From Flavobacterium crassostreae (GTDB taxonomy: Bacteria > Bacteroidota > Bacteroidia > Flavobacteriales > Flavobacteriaceae): a DNA stretch of 64,000 nucleotides. Under the pieces are notes generated by a model. It saw only the letters and a list, made by a program, of their open reading frames with translations. It did not search any database and was not told the DNA's origin. A program made the position numbers and the translations under genes. The stretch covers positions 2,963,316 to 3,027,315 of the forward strand of contig NZ_CP017688.1 of assembly GCF_001831475.1 (NCBI RefSeq), given 5' to 3'. Positions 50,992 to 61,316 of this stretch are shown piece after piece (within the stretch, counting starts at the first letter, position 1; each line of letters begins with the position of its first letter).

Positions 50992-51642
50992 TTACTTTTC
51001 TTGGTTTGGATCTACATCTTCTGCTTCTTCCTGCTGAAAATCAAATTCAAAAGGTTCTTCTAGCATTTTGGAGGCTAACGATGCTACACGTTCGGTGAGT
51101 TCTGACGCAAAAATAATACGTTGGGTTTTAACAATACTGTTAGAAATACGCATGATTTTGGTCTCGTGACGCAATTTTAAGATAGGGTCTGCATCGTCTA
51201 CAATAAACATTTTTAGTCGGTTAACATTGTATCCTGCTGTGGTAAACATGTTGCTTAATTTATCTGGAGTTCCAATAAGTACATCGACCCCTCCGGAGAT
51301 ATAGTTTTTGTCGTATTCCATGTCTCCTTTGTCATGAACGCCATATACGGTAAGATTGGTATGCTTGCCTAGTTTTTCAAAAATAGCCTGCATCTCCAGT
51401 ACTTTTTCTTTGTCTTGCACTACAATCAATGCTCTAGGAGATTGCTCTCCTTCTTGCACTAATTGTTGGATAACGTTGATAACAATAGTGGTCGATCTAC
51501 CGCTACCACTGGGTGCTAATATTAAGCAATCCGCACCGCTTTTTATGGTCGAAAAGGTTTCTTGCTGTAACGTATTTGCTTGGATTAAACCGTTATGAAT
51601 CAAGGATTCTTTTAACCCTTCGTTTATTTTTTTTAATTTCAT
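50992..51642 (-). CDS. Single-domain DEAD/DEAH-type helicase protein (216 aa)
   Basis: Only the first RecA domain is present. QETFSTIKSGADCLILAPSG has a Q-like motif and a GSGRSTT P-loop in which the usual lysine is replaced by arginine; the DEAD box reads VDDAD. The second helicase domain is absent, so strand unwinding as in full DEAD proteins is unlikely. It is a short protein with no break, probably a stable variant rather than a broken gene. Confidence 0.8.
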   Translation of the reverse strand: MKLKKINEGLKESLIHNGLIQANTLQQETFSTIKSGADCLILAPSGSGRSTTIVINVIQQLVQEGEQSPRALIVVQDKEKVLEMQAIFEKLGKHTNLTVYGVHDKGDMEYDKNYISGGVDVLIGTPDKLSNMFTTAGYNVNRLKMFIVDDADPILKLRHETKIMRISNSIVKTQRIIFASELTERVASLASKMLEEPFEFDFQQEEAEDVDPNQEK

Positions 51643-51668
51643 TTGTGTTAGATTAAAAGATTTTTATA

Positions 51669-52832
51669 TTACTTGGATGCAAAAAGCTTTACATCATTCT
51701 CGGATATTTCTTTTCCTCCAAGGATTATTAACCTCTCTACTACGTTACGCAATTCTCGGATGTTTCCGGTCCAATCGTATTCTTGTAGTAGTTTTATGGC
51801 ATTTTTAGAAAACTTTTTGACTGCCGTGCCTTGTTCCGAAGCTATTTTGTTGGTAAAATGCGTCACCAATAAAGGGATGTCTTCTCGTCTTTGGTTTAAA
51901 GAAGGTACTTTTATCAAAATAACAGCAAGTCTGTGGTACAAATCTTCTCTAAAACGTCCTTCGGCAATTTCGGTTTTTAGGTCTTTATTGGTTGCTGCAA
52001 TCACCCGCACATTTACCTTAATATCTTTATCGGCTCCTACTCTAGTGATCATGTTTTCTTGTAGTGCTCGCAGCACTTTGGCTTGAGCAGAGAGGCTCAT
52101 ATCTCCAATTTCATCCAAAAAAAGGGTTCCTTTGTCGGCTGCTTCAAATTTGCCTGCACGGTCTTTTACTGCCGAGGTAAACGCTCCCTTTACGTGACCA
52201 AACAATTCACTCTCAATCAGTTCACTAGGTATTGCAGCACAATTAACTTCAATTAAGGGGTAGCTAGCACGGTCGCTTTTTTCGTGTAACTGATGGGCTA
52301 CTAACTCTTTGCCAGTTCCGTTGGACCCAGTGATCAAAACCCTAGCTTCGGTTTGTGCTACTTTGTCTACCATTACTTTTATAAGATCGATGGCATCACT
52401 CTCTCCAACCATCTCATAATTTTTGCTGACTTTTTTCTTTAAAATTTTATTCTCTACTACCAGTTGTTTTTTATCCAAGGCATTCCGAACGGTATTTAAT
52501 AGTCGGTTTAAGTCTGGCGGTTTTGAGATATAATCAAAGGCACCCATGCGCATGGTAGTGATGGCTGTTTCCATATCGCCATGACCGGAGATCATTACTA
52601 TGGGGATTTCGGGTTTTATTTTTTTTACGGCCTCTAGTACTTCTACGCCATCCATTTTGGGCATTTTGATGTCACAGAGCACTAAATCATAATCGTTGTT
52701 TTTTATTTTTTCAAATCCAATCATACCATCTTCTGCATCTTCTACTTCGTAGCTTTCGTTTTCTTCGGATAGAATTTTAGTCAATACCCTTCTGATGGCT
52801 GCTTCGTCTTCTATAATTAGTATTTTTGGCAT
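51669..52832 (-). CDS. Sigma-54-dependent response regulator (NtrC type)
   Basis: 387 residues. Receiver domain 1-115 with phospho-acceptor D53 (LCDIKMPKMDGVEV); AAA+ sigma-54 activator domain with TGSNGTGKELVAHQLH (Walker A) and the GAFTSA loop in FGHVKGAFTSAVKD; C-terminal short helical region, with no full Fis-type HTH beyond GNIRELRNVVERLII. It activates RpoN-dependent promoters after phosphorylation. A partner kinase is not in the window. Confidence 0.95.
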   Translation of the reverse strand: MPKILIIEDEAAIRRVLTKILSEENESYEVEDAEDGMIGFEKIKNNDYDLVLCDIKMPKMDGVEVLEAVKKIKPEIPIVMISGHGDMETAITTMRMGAFDYISKPPDLNRLLNTVRNALDKKQLVVENKILKKKVSKNYEMVGESDAIDLIKVMVDKVAQTEARVLITGSNGTGKELVAHQLHEKSDRASYPLIEVNCAAIPSELIESELFGHVKGAFTSAVKDRAGKFEAADKGTLFLDEIGDMSLSAQAKVLRALQENMITRVGADKDIKVNVRVIAATNKDLKTEIAEGRFREDLYHRLAVILIKVPSLNQRREDIPLLVTHFTNKIASEQGTAVKKFSKNAIKLLQEYDWTGNIRELRNVVERLIILGGKEISENDVKLFASK

Positions 52833-52934
52833 GTATCGGTACGTATTAGGTTATTTTTATATTTGAGAATAGGTGAAAGATCTGTTTTATATAAACCAAT
52901 CCTTATCCTAATTTATGGCATTATTGGCTAGGGT

Positions 52935-54257
52935 TTATTGGGTATATTTCAACCAACGATACAACTCTTTCCAAGTTGGTTTTTTGCCATACATCAATAT
53001 CCCTACACGGTATATTTTGGCTGCAAACCAAACTACTCCAAAAAAAGTAGCAAACAATATGGTTACCGATAGTGCTATTTGCCACAAAGGTACTCCAAAG
53101 GGAATGCGCATGAGCATTACAATGGGAGAGGTTAACGGAATCATAGAAAAAACTACTGCAATGGTACCATGCGGATCATTAATTACGCTAAAAAAACCAA
53201 CGTAAACACTTAACATCAAAGGCATTATTATAGGCAACAAAAATTGTTGCGAGTCTGTTTGGTTGTCTACTGCAGCACCAATAGCGGCATAAAAAGAACT
53301 GTACAGAAAATAGCCTCCTATAAAATAAATCACAAAGCTAATCAGTATGCTGGCTATAGGCAAATTCCATAGCTCGCCAATGTACATTTGTGCTGTATTT
53401 GCAAATTGTTCTTGTGTGTTTTGTATTAATTCTGGGGCAACACTCGCTGAAGGACCAACGGTAACACCAAAAAACAGGGACGCAACAAATAGTAAGGATA
53501 ATCCAATTAGTGCCCAGATAAAAAATTGTAAAATTCCTGCCAGAGAGGTCCCTATAATTTTACCTATCATCAATTGAAATGGCTTGACAGACGAAATAAT
53601 AATCTCTACAATTCTGTTTGTTTTTTCTTCTATAACACTGCGCATTACCATGTTGCCATAAATGATGATAAACATCATAATGAGGTATCCAAAACCACCT
53701 CCAATAGCAATTTTAATTTCGTTAAGTCCCTTTAGACTTTGCTCTCCAGAGGCTTTGGTTAGGTTTATATTTACTTTGGATTGTGCTTTTTCAATGGCAA
53801 GTGTGTCTAGATTTGCTTTATGCAAATTTATTTTTGTGATTTTTTGGGCAATCACATTTTGTACGTTTTCTATAAAAACAATGCTAGGGCTACTGTTGGA
53901 AACAAACTCTATCTTGGATTCTAAATCTACGGTACTTGTTGTTTTAGGGATCAGCAACAAGCCTTCGTAACTTTGGTTGGTAATACTATCCTTGAGCCCT
54001 TGGGTAGGGATGGTAGACAAATCCAAGTAGTGGTAACTGGTATTGGTTTGGTTTAAATTTAGAAATTCTTTAGCAAATAAACCCGATTCGTCATGAATTG
54101 CAATACGTTTGGTGTCTGCTTTCATATTGCTCAAATAACCTATAAATGCAGCAATAGCAACAAATAACAACGGACTCAAAAAGGTCATTACTATAAAAGA
54201 TTTGTTTCGCACTTTTGCAATAAACTCTCTTTTTATGATTAATGCTATAATACTCAT
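52935..54257 (-). CDS. ABC-2 exporter permease (NatB-like)
   Basis: 440 residues. First membrane segment near 20-40 (KSFIVMTFLSPLLFVAIAAF), a large extracytoplasmic domain to about 175, then five or six membrane segments (FGYLIMMFIIIYGNMVMRSV; GKIIGTSLAGILQFFIWALI). It pairs with the ATPase gene 42 bp upstream, forming a NatAB-type exporter, known for sodium export in Bacillus; the substrate here is unknown. Confidence 0.9.
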   Translation of the reverse strand: MSIIALIIKREFIAKVRNKSFIVMTFLSPLLFVAIAAFIGYLSNMKADTKRIAIHDESGLFAKEFLNLNQTNTSYHYLDLSTIPTQGLKDSITNQSYEGLLLIPKTTSTVDLESKIEFVSNSSPSIVFIENVQNVIAQKITKINLHKANLDTLAIEKAQSKVNINLTKASGEQSLKGLNEIKIAIGGGFGYLIMMFIIIYGNMVMRSVIEEKTNRIVEIIISSVKPFQLMIGKIIGTSLAGILQFFIWALIGLSLLFVASLFFGVTVGPSASVAPELIQNTQEQFANTAQMYIGELWNLPIASILISFVIYFIGGYFLYSSFYAAIGAAVDNQTDSQQFLLPIIMPLMLSVYVGFFSVINDPHGTIAVVFSMIPLTSPIVMLMRIPFGVPLWQIALSVTILFATFFGVVWFAAKIYRVGILMYGKKPTWKELYRWLKYTQ

Positions 54258-54299
54258 TTTTAACGGGGTGTTTTTTTTTATTTTTTTCTTAGGATAAAA

Positions 54300-55220
54300 C
54301 TATTGGCTAACTGCTTGGATGAAAATATCATTAACGGTAGGGATTTTTTCAACAAAATGTGTTACTTGTCCTTGTTGGGTCAAACAATGCAACAATTCAT
54401 TTGGCAAGGCCTTACCCAATTGTATTTCTAATTTAAGCTCTTGATTTAGCGATTTAAAATTGGCTGGACTAACTGTAAATTTTTGTGTCAAGGCATACAT
54501 CAATTGCGCTACGTTATCCGTGAGAATACCTACCTCATAACTATTGGTTCTATAGTCTCTTTTTACGGCATCTAGTTTTCCTTCTATGAGTTTATTGGAT
54601 TGATGGATCAAGGCTATGTGATCGCATAATTCTTCTACGCTTTCCATACGGTGTGTAGAGAATATAATGGTAGCTCCTTGGTCTCTCAAGGCCAAAATCT
54701 CGTCTTTTATGACATTGGCATTTACGGGGTCAAATCCTGAAAATGGTTCGTCAAAAATCAATAATTTGGGCTGGTGCAACACACAAACTACAAACTGAAT
54801 TTTTTGGGCCATTCCCTTAGATAGTTCTTGGATTTTTTTGTGCCACCAACCCTGGATTCCTAATCTATCAAACCAGTACTCTAGTTGTTTGGTTGCTTCG
54901 GCCTTAGACAATCCTTTCATTTGTGCCAAGTACAAGCATTGCTCTCCTACTTTCATGCTGGTATACAAACCACGCTCCTCAGGCAAATAGCCTATGTATT
55001 GCACGTGTTTGGGCTGTAATTTTTCGCCATCAAAAATAATCTGTCCTCTATCCGGCATCGTTATTTGATTAATAATTCTAATCAAAGAGGTTTTTCCGGC
55101 ACCATTTGGCCCCAAAAGACCATATATACTGCCTTTGGGTACGGTTAGAGAAACTTCATTAAGCGCCACATAATTGCCGTATTGCTTCACTACTTTAGTA
55201 ACTTCAAGTAAAGTGCTCAT
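54300..55220 (-). CDS. ABC exporter ATP-binding protein (NatA-like)
   Basis: 306 residues. Walker A GPNGAGKTSLIR (about 39-50), signature LSKGMAQKIQ (about 137-146), Walker B LLIFDEPFSGFD (157-168) and the H-loop in FSTHRMESVE. A C-terminal domain (residues 215-306) follows. It energises the permease at 52935-54257. Confidence 0.94.
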   Translation of the reverse strand: MSTLLEVTKVVKQYGNYVALNEVSLTVPKGSIYGLLGPNGAGKTSLIRIINQITMPDRGQIIFDGEKLQPKHVQYIGYLPEERGLYTSMKVGEQCLYLAQMKGLSKAEATKQLEYWFDRLGIQGWWHKKIQELSKGMAQKIQFVVCVLHQPKLLIFDEPFSGFDPVNANVIKDEILALRDQGATIIFSTHRMESVEELCDHIALIHQSNKLIEGKLDAVKRDYRTNSYEVGILTDNVAQLMYALTQKFTVSPANFKSLNQELKLEIQLGKALPNELLHCLTQQGQVTHFVEKIPTVNDIFIQAVSQ

Positions 55221-55320
55221 GTTGTATTTTAAATTTATTTAGCTCTATTTTGTTTTATACCGCCATAGGCGTGTAAAAGTAAATAATTAGTACCGAAATA
55301 GGCTAAAATGTTACCAAAAA

Positions 55321-55354
55321 AAAACCATCCTTGTTTTTTAAAGGATGGTTTTTT
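55321..55354 (-). terminator. Terminator of grpE-dnaJ
   Basis: AAAACCATCCTT and AAGGATGGTTTT pair over 12 bp, with T runs on both strands, just past the dnaJ stop. Confidence 0.85.
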
Positions 55355-55375
55355 GCATTTTTAATTGTATTCTAA

Positions 55376-56497
55376 TTACGAAAACATGTCTTTTACTTTT
55401 TCAAAAAAAGATTTGTCTGATTTTTCTGGATGGGGTACAAAATTAGCATCTTCTAGATTTTTTTCAAAAAATTGTTTTTGCTCTTTGTTTAAGGTTTTTG
55501 GTGTCCAAACATTTACATGTACCAAAAGGTCTCCATTAGCATATCCATTAATACTCGGAATTCCTTTTCCTTTTAGTCTAAGTATTTTACCGGATTGGAT
55601 TCCTTCTTCTAGTTTGATCCGTACCTTTCCATTTATTGCTTCAATATCTTTAGAAACTCCCAAAACTGCCTCTGCAAAACTAACATATAAATCATAGTGT
55701 AAATTCTCTGCTTCGCGCTTCAAAAATTCGTGCTCTAACTCTTCGATAGCTACAATTAAATCTCCTGGAACACTATTTCCTGGAGCATCATTTCCTTTAT
55801 TAGAAACCTTCAATTGCATGCCGTCTACTACTCCTGCAGGAATTTTTATGGATACCGTTTCGTCTTCTAGAATCATTCCCTGAGCATCTGCTTCGGATGG
55901 TTTTTTGTCTAAAATCTGACCAGAACCACCACAACTAGGACAGGTAGAGGCAGACTGCATTCTACCCAAAATAGTATTGGTCACACGCATTACTTGCCCT
56001 TGACCATTACAGGTACCACAGGTTTTGTAAGAAACTCCCGGGGCTTGAATTTTACGTTTTACTTTAACTTTTTTCTCTACTCCATTAGCTATTTCTTCTA
56101 AGGTAAGTTTTACTTTTATTCGTAGATTGCTCCCTTTGGTTCTGCGTTGACCGCCGCCGCCGCCAAATCCGCCGCCGCCGCCAAAAGCACTTCCAAAAAT
56201 ATCTCCAAATTGGCTAAATATGTCATCCATATTCATACCGCCATGGTTAGCGCCGCCACCAAAACCACCAGAACCATCAAAGGCTTGGTGTCCGTACTGG
56301 TCGTACTTTGCTTTTTTGTTTGGATCACTTAAAACCTCGTAAGCCTCTGCTGCAACTTTAAATTTTTCTTCTGCAGCTTTGTCTCCTGGGTTTTTATCCG
56401 GATGGTATTCTAACGCTTTTTTTCTATAGGCTTTCTTGATTGCTGCAGCATCTGCACTTTTAGAAACACCTAATATCTCGTAAAAATCTTGTTTCAT
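55376..56497 (-). CDS. dnaJ: Chaperone DnaJ (Hsp40)
   Basis: 373 residues. J domain with HPD in [16 protein letters not shown]; Gly/Phe-rich linker (a very glycine-rich GGGG(F)G stretch near 90-117); zinc-finger domain where [10 protein letters not shown] and [10 protein letters not shown] are seen, while the usual four CxxCxGxG repeats are reduced to two; C-terminal peptide-binding domains. The reduced zinc region is common in Bacteroidetes DnaJ. It stimulates DnaK ATPase. It lies 99 bp downstream of grpE. Confidence 0.93.
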   Translation of the reverse strand: MKQDFYEILGVSKSADAAAIKKAYRKKALEYHPDKNPGDKAAEEKFKVAAEAYEVLSDPNKKAKYDQYGHQAFDGSGGFGGGANHGGMNMDDIFSQFGDIFGSAFGGGGGFGGGGGQRRTKGSNLRIKVKLTLEEIANGVEKKVKVKRKIQAPGVSYKTCGTCNGQGQVMRVTNTILGRMQSASTCPSCGGSGQILDKKPSEADAQGMILEDETVSIKIPAGVVDGMQLKVSNKGNDAPGNSVPGDLIVAIEELEHEFLKREAENLHYDLYVSFAEAVLGVSKDIEAINGKVRIKLEEGIQSGKILRLKGKGIPSINGYANGDLLVHVNVWTPKTLNKEQKQFFEKNLEDANFVPHPEKSDKSFFEKVKDMFS

Positions 56498-56596
56498 TTT
56501 TATTTTATTTTACAGAACCACTAAATACTTCCTGGGTTCTTTTAAATATACTGTATCCAACAGACTAAAAGCACATTACATGCCTTTATGTCTTAC

Positions 56597-57184
56597 TTAT
56601 TGCCCTATTACTACCTTTGGAAAACGAATGATTTTATCTCCAAGTTTGTACCCTTTTTCAAGAACATCTACAATCTTACCTTTCATTTTGTCCGAAGGTG
56701 CTGGTATTTGTGTAATTGCTTCGGCAAAGTCTGCATCAAATGCGTCTCCAGCCTTAACCTCTACCACTTCTAAGCCTTTAGTAACTAAAGTACCTTTTAA
56801 TTTTTCGTGGATAAGTTCCACTCCTTTTAGCATCACTGCATCTTCTGACTTAGCAATTTCGGTAATAGCTCTATCAAAATCATCCAAAACAGGCAACATT
56901 GCCAACAAAACCTCTTGATTTGCTGTTTTGAACAATTCAATACGCTCTTTGGTAGTACGTCTTTTATAATTCTCGAATTCTGCAAACAATCTCAAAAACT
57001 TATCTTTCTCTTGTGTCAAGTCTCTTGTCAATTGTTCTTCAAGAGTTAACTCCTCGGTAACAACTTGCTCTTGGTTGGTGTTGTTTTCCAAGGTTGCATC
57101 TTCAATCTTTTGATCCATTTCAGTTTTTTCGGTAGCCATATTACTCGTATTTTTAAAAATATTCTTAAACTTCATTTTTTGCAC
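56597..57184 (-). CDS. grpE: Nucleotide exchange factor GrpE
   Basis: 195 residues; a start at an inner ATG (MKFKNIFKN or MATEKTE) is possible. An acidic helical N-terminus (ELTLEEQLTRDLTQEKDKFL) leads into RLFAEFENYKRRTTKERIEL and VLLAMLPVLDDFDRAI, the family helix, then the beta domain GVELIHEKLKGTLVTKGLEV. It releases ADP from DnaK. It precedes dnaJ in one operon. Confidence 0.95.
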   Translation of the reverse strand: MQKMKFKNIFKNTSNMATEKTEMDQKIEDATLENNTNQEQVVTEELTLEEQLTRDLTQEKDKFLRLFAEFENYKRRTTKERIELFKTANQEVLLAMLPVLDDFDRAITEIAKSEDAVMLKGVELIHEKLKGTLVTKGLEVVEVKAGDAFDADFAEAITQIPAPSDKMKGKIVDVLEKGYKLGDKIIRFPKVVIGQ

Positions 57185-57198
57185 TTTTCTTTGGAACG

Positions 57199-57231
57199 CA
57201 AAAGTACTGCCAAAACTAAAAAAATGTCAAA
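57199..57231 (-). promoter_or_regulatory. Promoter of grpE-dnaJ
   Basis: On the minus strand a -33 TTTG (57231-57228), a 21-bp spacer and a -7 TACTTTTG (57206-57199) match the flavobacterial main promoter. The same place also reads TTGGCAGTACTTTTGC, with GG and GC ten bases apart as at -24/-12 of sigma-54 promoters. The first reading is the likelier. Confidence 0.7.
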
Positions 57232-57440
57232 TTGTCACTTTATTATCACCCTTCTAATAATTGTGGTTTTAAACTATATTTTGCGTTTTAAATACTAAAC
57301 TTTAAGATTTATTTAAGATTTATTTGTCTAAAATTGAATAGGTTTGTTCGCAATTGTAGTCCCAATAGCATTTTTAAAGTGCTGAAAAGTAAAAAAAATG
57401 GGATTTACTTTTAATTATTAATTCGTGATTACTGTATATA

Positions 57441-57474
57441 AAAAAAGCTTTGTTTACCAACAAAGCTTTTTTTT
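57441..57474 (-). terminator. Terminator downstream of hisS
   Basis: AAAAAAGCTTTGTT and AACAAAGCTTTTTT pair perfectly around TACC, with T runs on both strands. It lies just past the hisS stop. The rest of 57232-57440 carries no gene that I can support. Confidence 0.88.
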
Positions 57475-57492
57475 AGGACTAATTTAATGGTG

Positions 57493-58869
57493 TTAATTTT
57501 GTAATAATACAGCCTTTAAACACTCAAAATCAACTACTATTTGCGCTCCAGTAGCAAGATTTTTTAGAGCAAAGCTTTTGGTTGCTATTTCTGTTTCGGC
57601 TGCAATTACTGCGTAAGGAATACCCCTTCTGTCTGCATGCTGAAATTGTTTTGCCATTTTGGCATTGTCGGGATACAATTCTACTTTAATACCTGCTTGC
57701 CTAAGCAGTTGCATGGCTTGCATGGCATATAAAGCTTCGGCATCTCCATAGTTAATAAAAAGTGCCTGGGTAGTGGCAGTTACAGTTTCTGGAAATAATT
57801 GTAACTCTTCGAGAACCAAATAAATTCGGTCTAAACCAAATGAAATCCCAACACCGCTCATGTTTTTTAAACCAAAAATACCCGTTAAATCATCGTACCT
57901 ACCCCCGCCGCCGATAGATCCCATGGCTACAGATTGTGGTGGAGCAACTTCAAAAATAGCTCCGGTATAATAATTCAAGCCTCTGGCCAAAGTAACGTCT
58001 AAGTCCAAAATTGCTGTAGACAACCCTAATTTGGCACTATTTTCGCAAATAAAACGCAATTCTGCCACGCCTTTTGTGCCCTCATCGGAAGATGCCAAGA
58101 GTTGGGATAATTTTTCTATTTTCTCACTAATGGTTCCTGTAAAATGGAATAAAGGCTGTACTTTTTGGATGGCATCTTGGGAAATTCCTTTTTCAATCAT
58201 TTCTTTTTTAACGCCATCTTCGCCTATTTTGTCTAGCTTATCCAAAGCAACCGTAAAATCAATGAGTTTATCCGATGCGCCGATAACTTCTGCAATACCA
58301 GATAAAATTTTTCTGTTATTGATCTTAACCGTTACGCCTTTTAGACCTAATGCAGTAAAAACAGTATCGTATAACTGCACCAACTCTACTTCTTGCCACA
58401 AAGAGGCGGAGCCTACTACATCGGCATCACATTGAAAAAACTCTCTAAAACGCCCTTTTTGCGGACGGTCTGCCCGCCAAACTGGCTGGATTTGGTAGCG
58501 CTTGAACGGAAATTCAATTTCGTTTTGGTGCTGTACTACATAACGTGCAAAAGGCACAGTCAAATCATAACGCAAGGCTTTTTCTGAAATGCTTGAGGTT
58601 AGCTTAATACTGTCTTTATTCTCCAGATGGGCAGCATTGGCTTTGGCCAAATAATCCCCTGAATTTAATATCTTAAAAATCAAACGATCGCCTTCTTCTC
58701 CATATTTTCCCATCAAAGTATCCGAATTTTCAAAAGAAGGTGTTTCAATTGGTTGGAAACCAAATTTTTCAAAATTACTTCTTATGATCTGCATGATATA
58801 GTGTCGTTTTGCCACCTCTGTAGGCGAAAAATCTCTTGTTCCTTTTGGAATACTTGGTTTGGATGCCAT
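57493..58869 (-). CDS. hisS: Histidyl-tRNA synthetase
   Basis: 458 residues. [20 protein letters not shown] at the N-terminus, class II motif 2 in [21 protein letters not shown] (about 131-151, the R-x-RPxxGRxREFxQ form), the histidine motifs [14 protein letters not shown] and GGGGRYDDL, motif 3 near [10 protein letters not shown], and a C-terminal anticodon-binding domain. It charges tRNA-His in the cytoplasm. Confidence 0.97.
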   Translation of the reverse strand: MASKPSIPKGTRDFSPTEVAKRHYIMQIIRSNFEKFGFQPIETPSFENSDTLMGKYGEEGDRLIFKILNSGDYLAKANAAHLENKDSIKLTSSISEKALRYDLTVPFARYVVQHQNEIEFPFKRYQIQPVWRADRPQKGRFREFFQCDADVVGSASLWQEVELVQLYDTVFTALGLKGVTVKINNRKILSGIAEVIGASDKLIDFTVALDKLDKIGEDGVKKEMIEKGISQDAIQKVQPLFHFTGTISEKIEKLSQLLASSDEGTKGVAELRFICENSAKLGLSTAILDLDVTLARGLNYYTGAIFEVAPPQSVAMGSIGGGGRYDDLTGIFGLKNMSGVGISFGLDRIYLVLEELQLFPETVTATTQALFINYGDAEALYAMQAMQLLRQAGIKVELYPDNAKMAKQFQHADRRGIPYAVIAAETEIATKSFALKNLATGAQIVVDFECLKAVLLQN

Positions 58870-59027
58870 TGTTTTTATAGTTTAAAATTTACTGTTTTAG
58901 GGTTGTTTTTTTTAGATGCAAAAAAGCCAATGCTAAAATTTGGTTGCAAATATCTTATTTTTAAAATAAATAACCGTTCATCTAAAACAAACTTGTAACA
59001 AAAATTGTATTTTCGTGTCAAACTTCT

Positions 59028-60272
59028 ATGATGCTAAATTTATTTAAAGAAAACGTACGGATTGCTATCGGCTCGATCAGAACCCAATTATTGCGTACCA
59101 TATTGACCGTACTAATTATTGCCATAGGGATTACCGCTTTGGTGGGTATTTTGACGGTGGTATCGGCCTTAGAGAACACTATTTCTTCTGATTTTGCTTC
59201 CATGGGTGCCAATACTTTTAATATAAAACAATACGAAAACACTCTCAAGAGGCGCGGTGGCGAGGAGCGAGAGGTTATCAATCCGATTATTACCTATCCA
59301 GAAGCTGTTGCTTTTAAAAACAAATACAGCTATCCATTTACACAAACTTCGGTTTCGTTTACAGCCACCACAACTGCCGAGGTAAAACACGAAGGCTCCA
59401 AAACCGACCCAGAGATTGCAGTGCTTGGTGTAGATGAATTTTTCTTGAACAATTCGGGTTTGGAGATAGATGCAGGACGTAATTTTACCAACTTTGACAT
59501 TAGCAACAACACGTATTCTTGTATTGTAGGCTCTGATTTTAAAAAAGGATTACTAAAAGACGTACAACCTTTGGATAAAATACTCTCTATACGGGGTGCT
59601 CGATTTAAAATTATTGGAGTACTCAAAGAAAAAGGGTCCACCTTTGGCCGAAGCCAAGATTTACGCGTATTGATCCCAGTACAAGTTGCCCGATCTTTAT
59701 TTACGGCTCCCGATATTAACTACACAATGAGTGTAATGGTTTCTAAAAAAGAACTGCTAGAACAAGCCATTGACAACGCCAATAGCACCATGCGTAGAGT
59801 CCGAAAATTAAGCCCAATTAAGGATAATAATTTTGGCGTGGTACGTTCGGATGATTTAATTAATCGCATTTTAAGCATTACCCAATACCTTGGAATTGCC
59901 TCTTGGTTTATTGGCATTATTACCATATTGGGCTCTTCGATAGCGTTGATGAATATAATGTTTGTATCTGTTACCGAAAGAACCCGAGAAATTGGAGTGC
60001 GCAAAGCCATTGGCGCAACAAGAGCTACCATTGCTTACCAATTTTTTATAGAAACCTTATTAATTGGACAATTAGGAGGATTGGTAGGAATTATTTTTGG
60101 AGTCTTGATTGGTTTTGGGATTGCATCCGCCATGAATTTTGCCTTTGTTATTCCGTGGACGGCTATTTTTGCTGCCTTTATAACTAGTTTTATTGTAGCC
60201 ATTATATCGGGCTTATACCCAGCTCTAAAAGCCTCTAAATTAGACCCTATAGAAGCCTTGCGTTATGAATAA
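59028..60272 (+). CDS. MacB/FtsX-type ABC transporter permease
   Basis: 414 residues. First membrane helix 20-45 (LLRTILTVLIIAIGITALVG), an extracytoplasmic MacB core domain to about 270, then three helices in FtsX order (GIASWFIGIITILGSSIALM; ATIAYQFFIETLLIGQLGGL; FAAFITSFIVAIISGLYPAL) and the PALKASKLDPIEALRYE end. Such permeases export lipoproteins or peptides or transmit force with a separate ATPase; none is adjacent. Confidence 0.93.
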   Translation: MMLNLFKENVRIAIGSIRTQLLRTILTVLIIAIGITALVGILTVVSALENTISSDFASMGANTFNIKQYENTLKRRGGEEREVINPIITYPEAVAFKNKYSYPFTQTSVSFTATTTAEVKHEGSKTDPEIAVLGVDEFFLNNSGLEIDAGRNFTNFDISNNTYSCIVGSDFKKGLLKDVQPLDKILSIRGARFKIIGVLKEKGSTFGRSQDLRVLIPVQVARSLFTAPDINYTMSVMVSKKELLEQAIDNANSTMRRVRKLSPIKDNNFGVVRSDDLINRILSITQYLGIASWFIGIITILGSSIALMNIMFVSVTERTREIGVRKAIGATRATIAYQFFIETLLIGQLGGLVGIIFGVLIGFGIASAMNFAFVIPWTAIFAAFITSFIVAIISGLYPALKASKLDPIEALRYE

Positions 60273-60304
60273 ATGGTTTTTTTATAGCGACACAAAACAC
60301 CAAA

Positions 60305-61162
60305 CTATTTTCTTAAACTCTTAGTCATCCTGTTGTTTCCGTAAATATCTTTACGCAGTTCATTTGTTTCAAACTTAAAATCTTGAAGCATCCCAACGGT
60401 TTCTTTGCCTAAATATTGGTTGATTTCAAAATACAATTCTCCGTTTTCACTTAAGCTATTTTGTGCTAACTGTGCTATTTTTTTATAAAAAACCAAAGCA
60501 TTGGCATCTTCCACAAAAAGAGCTACATGCGGTTCATGATCCAAGACATTCTTTTTTATTTCTACTTTTTCTGAATTTCGTACATAAGGCGGATTAGAAA
60601 CTATTAAAGCAAATTGTTGGTTTAAATCCGTTGTTTCTAAAATATTTTGAAGCAAAAAAACAACATTTACTTCATTATTTAAAGCATTTTTTTGGGCTGT
60701 GGCCAATGCTTGTTCCGAAACATCCATTGCATAAACCTTGGCGTTTGGAATGTTTTTAGCTAGTGCAATGGCAATACAACCACTACCGGTACCAATATCC
60801 AAAATTTTAATTTTTTTGTTTTTATCCTTAAGCAGTTCGCTTTCCAGAATCCAAGAAACCAATTCTTCTGTTTCTGGTCTCGGAATCAATACAGAGTTAT
60901 TAACTTCCAATTCTAAGCCGTAAAAAGATGCACTCCCTAATAGATATTGTATCGGAATTTCTAGTTGTAATTGTGCCAGTAGAGCATCCCAAATCAAAAT
61001 AGCAGCATCAGAAAAAACCAAATCCGGTTGCAAGGCCAAATCCATTCTTTTTAAGTGGTGTTTATTTTCTAGAATTAAATAAAAAAAACTCTCGGCCTCA
61101 TCTATGCCATAAAGTGACGTAAGGGTTTGTATAAATTGTTCTCTATAGGATTTTATTTTCAT
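60305..61162 (-). CDS. prmC: Release-factor glutamine methyltransferase PrmC
   Basis: 285 residues from ATG at 61162 (MKIKSYREQFIQTLTSLYGI); an upstream ATG at 61195 adds a non-family 11 residues. IPIQYLLGSASFYGLELEVN, then the SAM motif ILDIGTGSGCIAIALAKNIP and the catalytic NPPY in LIVSNPPYVRNSE. It methylates the GGQ glutamine of RF1 and RF2. It is divergent from ribD. Confidence 0.95.
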   Translation of the reverse strand: MKIKSYREQFIQTLTSLYGIDEAESFFYLILENKHHLKRMDLALQPDLVFSDAAILIWDALLAQLQLEIPIQYLLGSASFYGLELEVNNSVLIPRPETEELVSWILESELLKDKNKKIKILDIGTGSGCIAIALAKNIPNAKVYAMDVSEQALATAQKNALNNEVNVVFLLQNILETTDLNQQFALIVSNPPYVRNSEKVEIKKNVLDHEPHVALFVEDANALVFYKKIAQLAQNSLSENGELYFEINQYLGKETVGMLQDFKFETNELRKDIYGNNRMTKSLRK

Positions 61163-61304
61163 GGTAAACTGTGGTTTTGTAAGCAAAAAATGCAATTATG
61201 AGGCTACATTAAATTAGCGCAAGGCAAAAATAGAAATAGTTTGCCGTAATGCAGCTCCTTACGTAAAACTAAAATAAATCTTTCGGCAAGAGACCAAAAA
61301 TAAT

Positions 61305-61312
61305 TACTTTTG
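61305..61312 (+). promoter_or_regulatory. -7 box of ribD
   Basis: TACTTTTG, a perfect TAnnTTTG box; a TTTC about 20 bp upstream stands in for the -33 element. It is only 4 bp before the predicted GTG start, so the ribD mRNA would be leaderless or nearly so. Confidence 0.6.
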
Positions 61313-61316
61313 CAGG

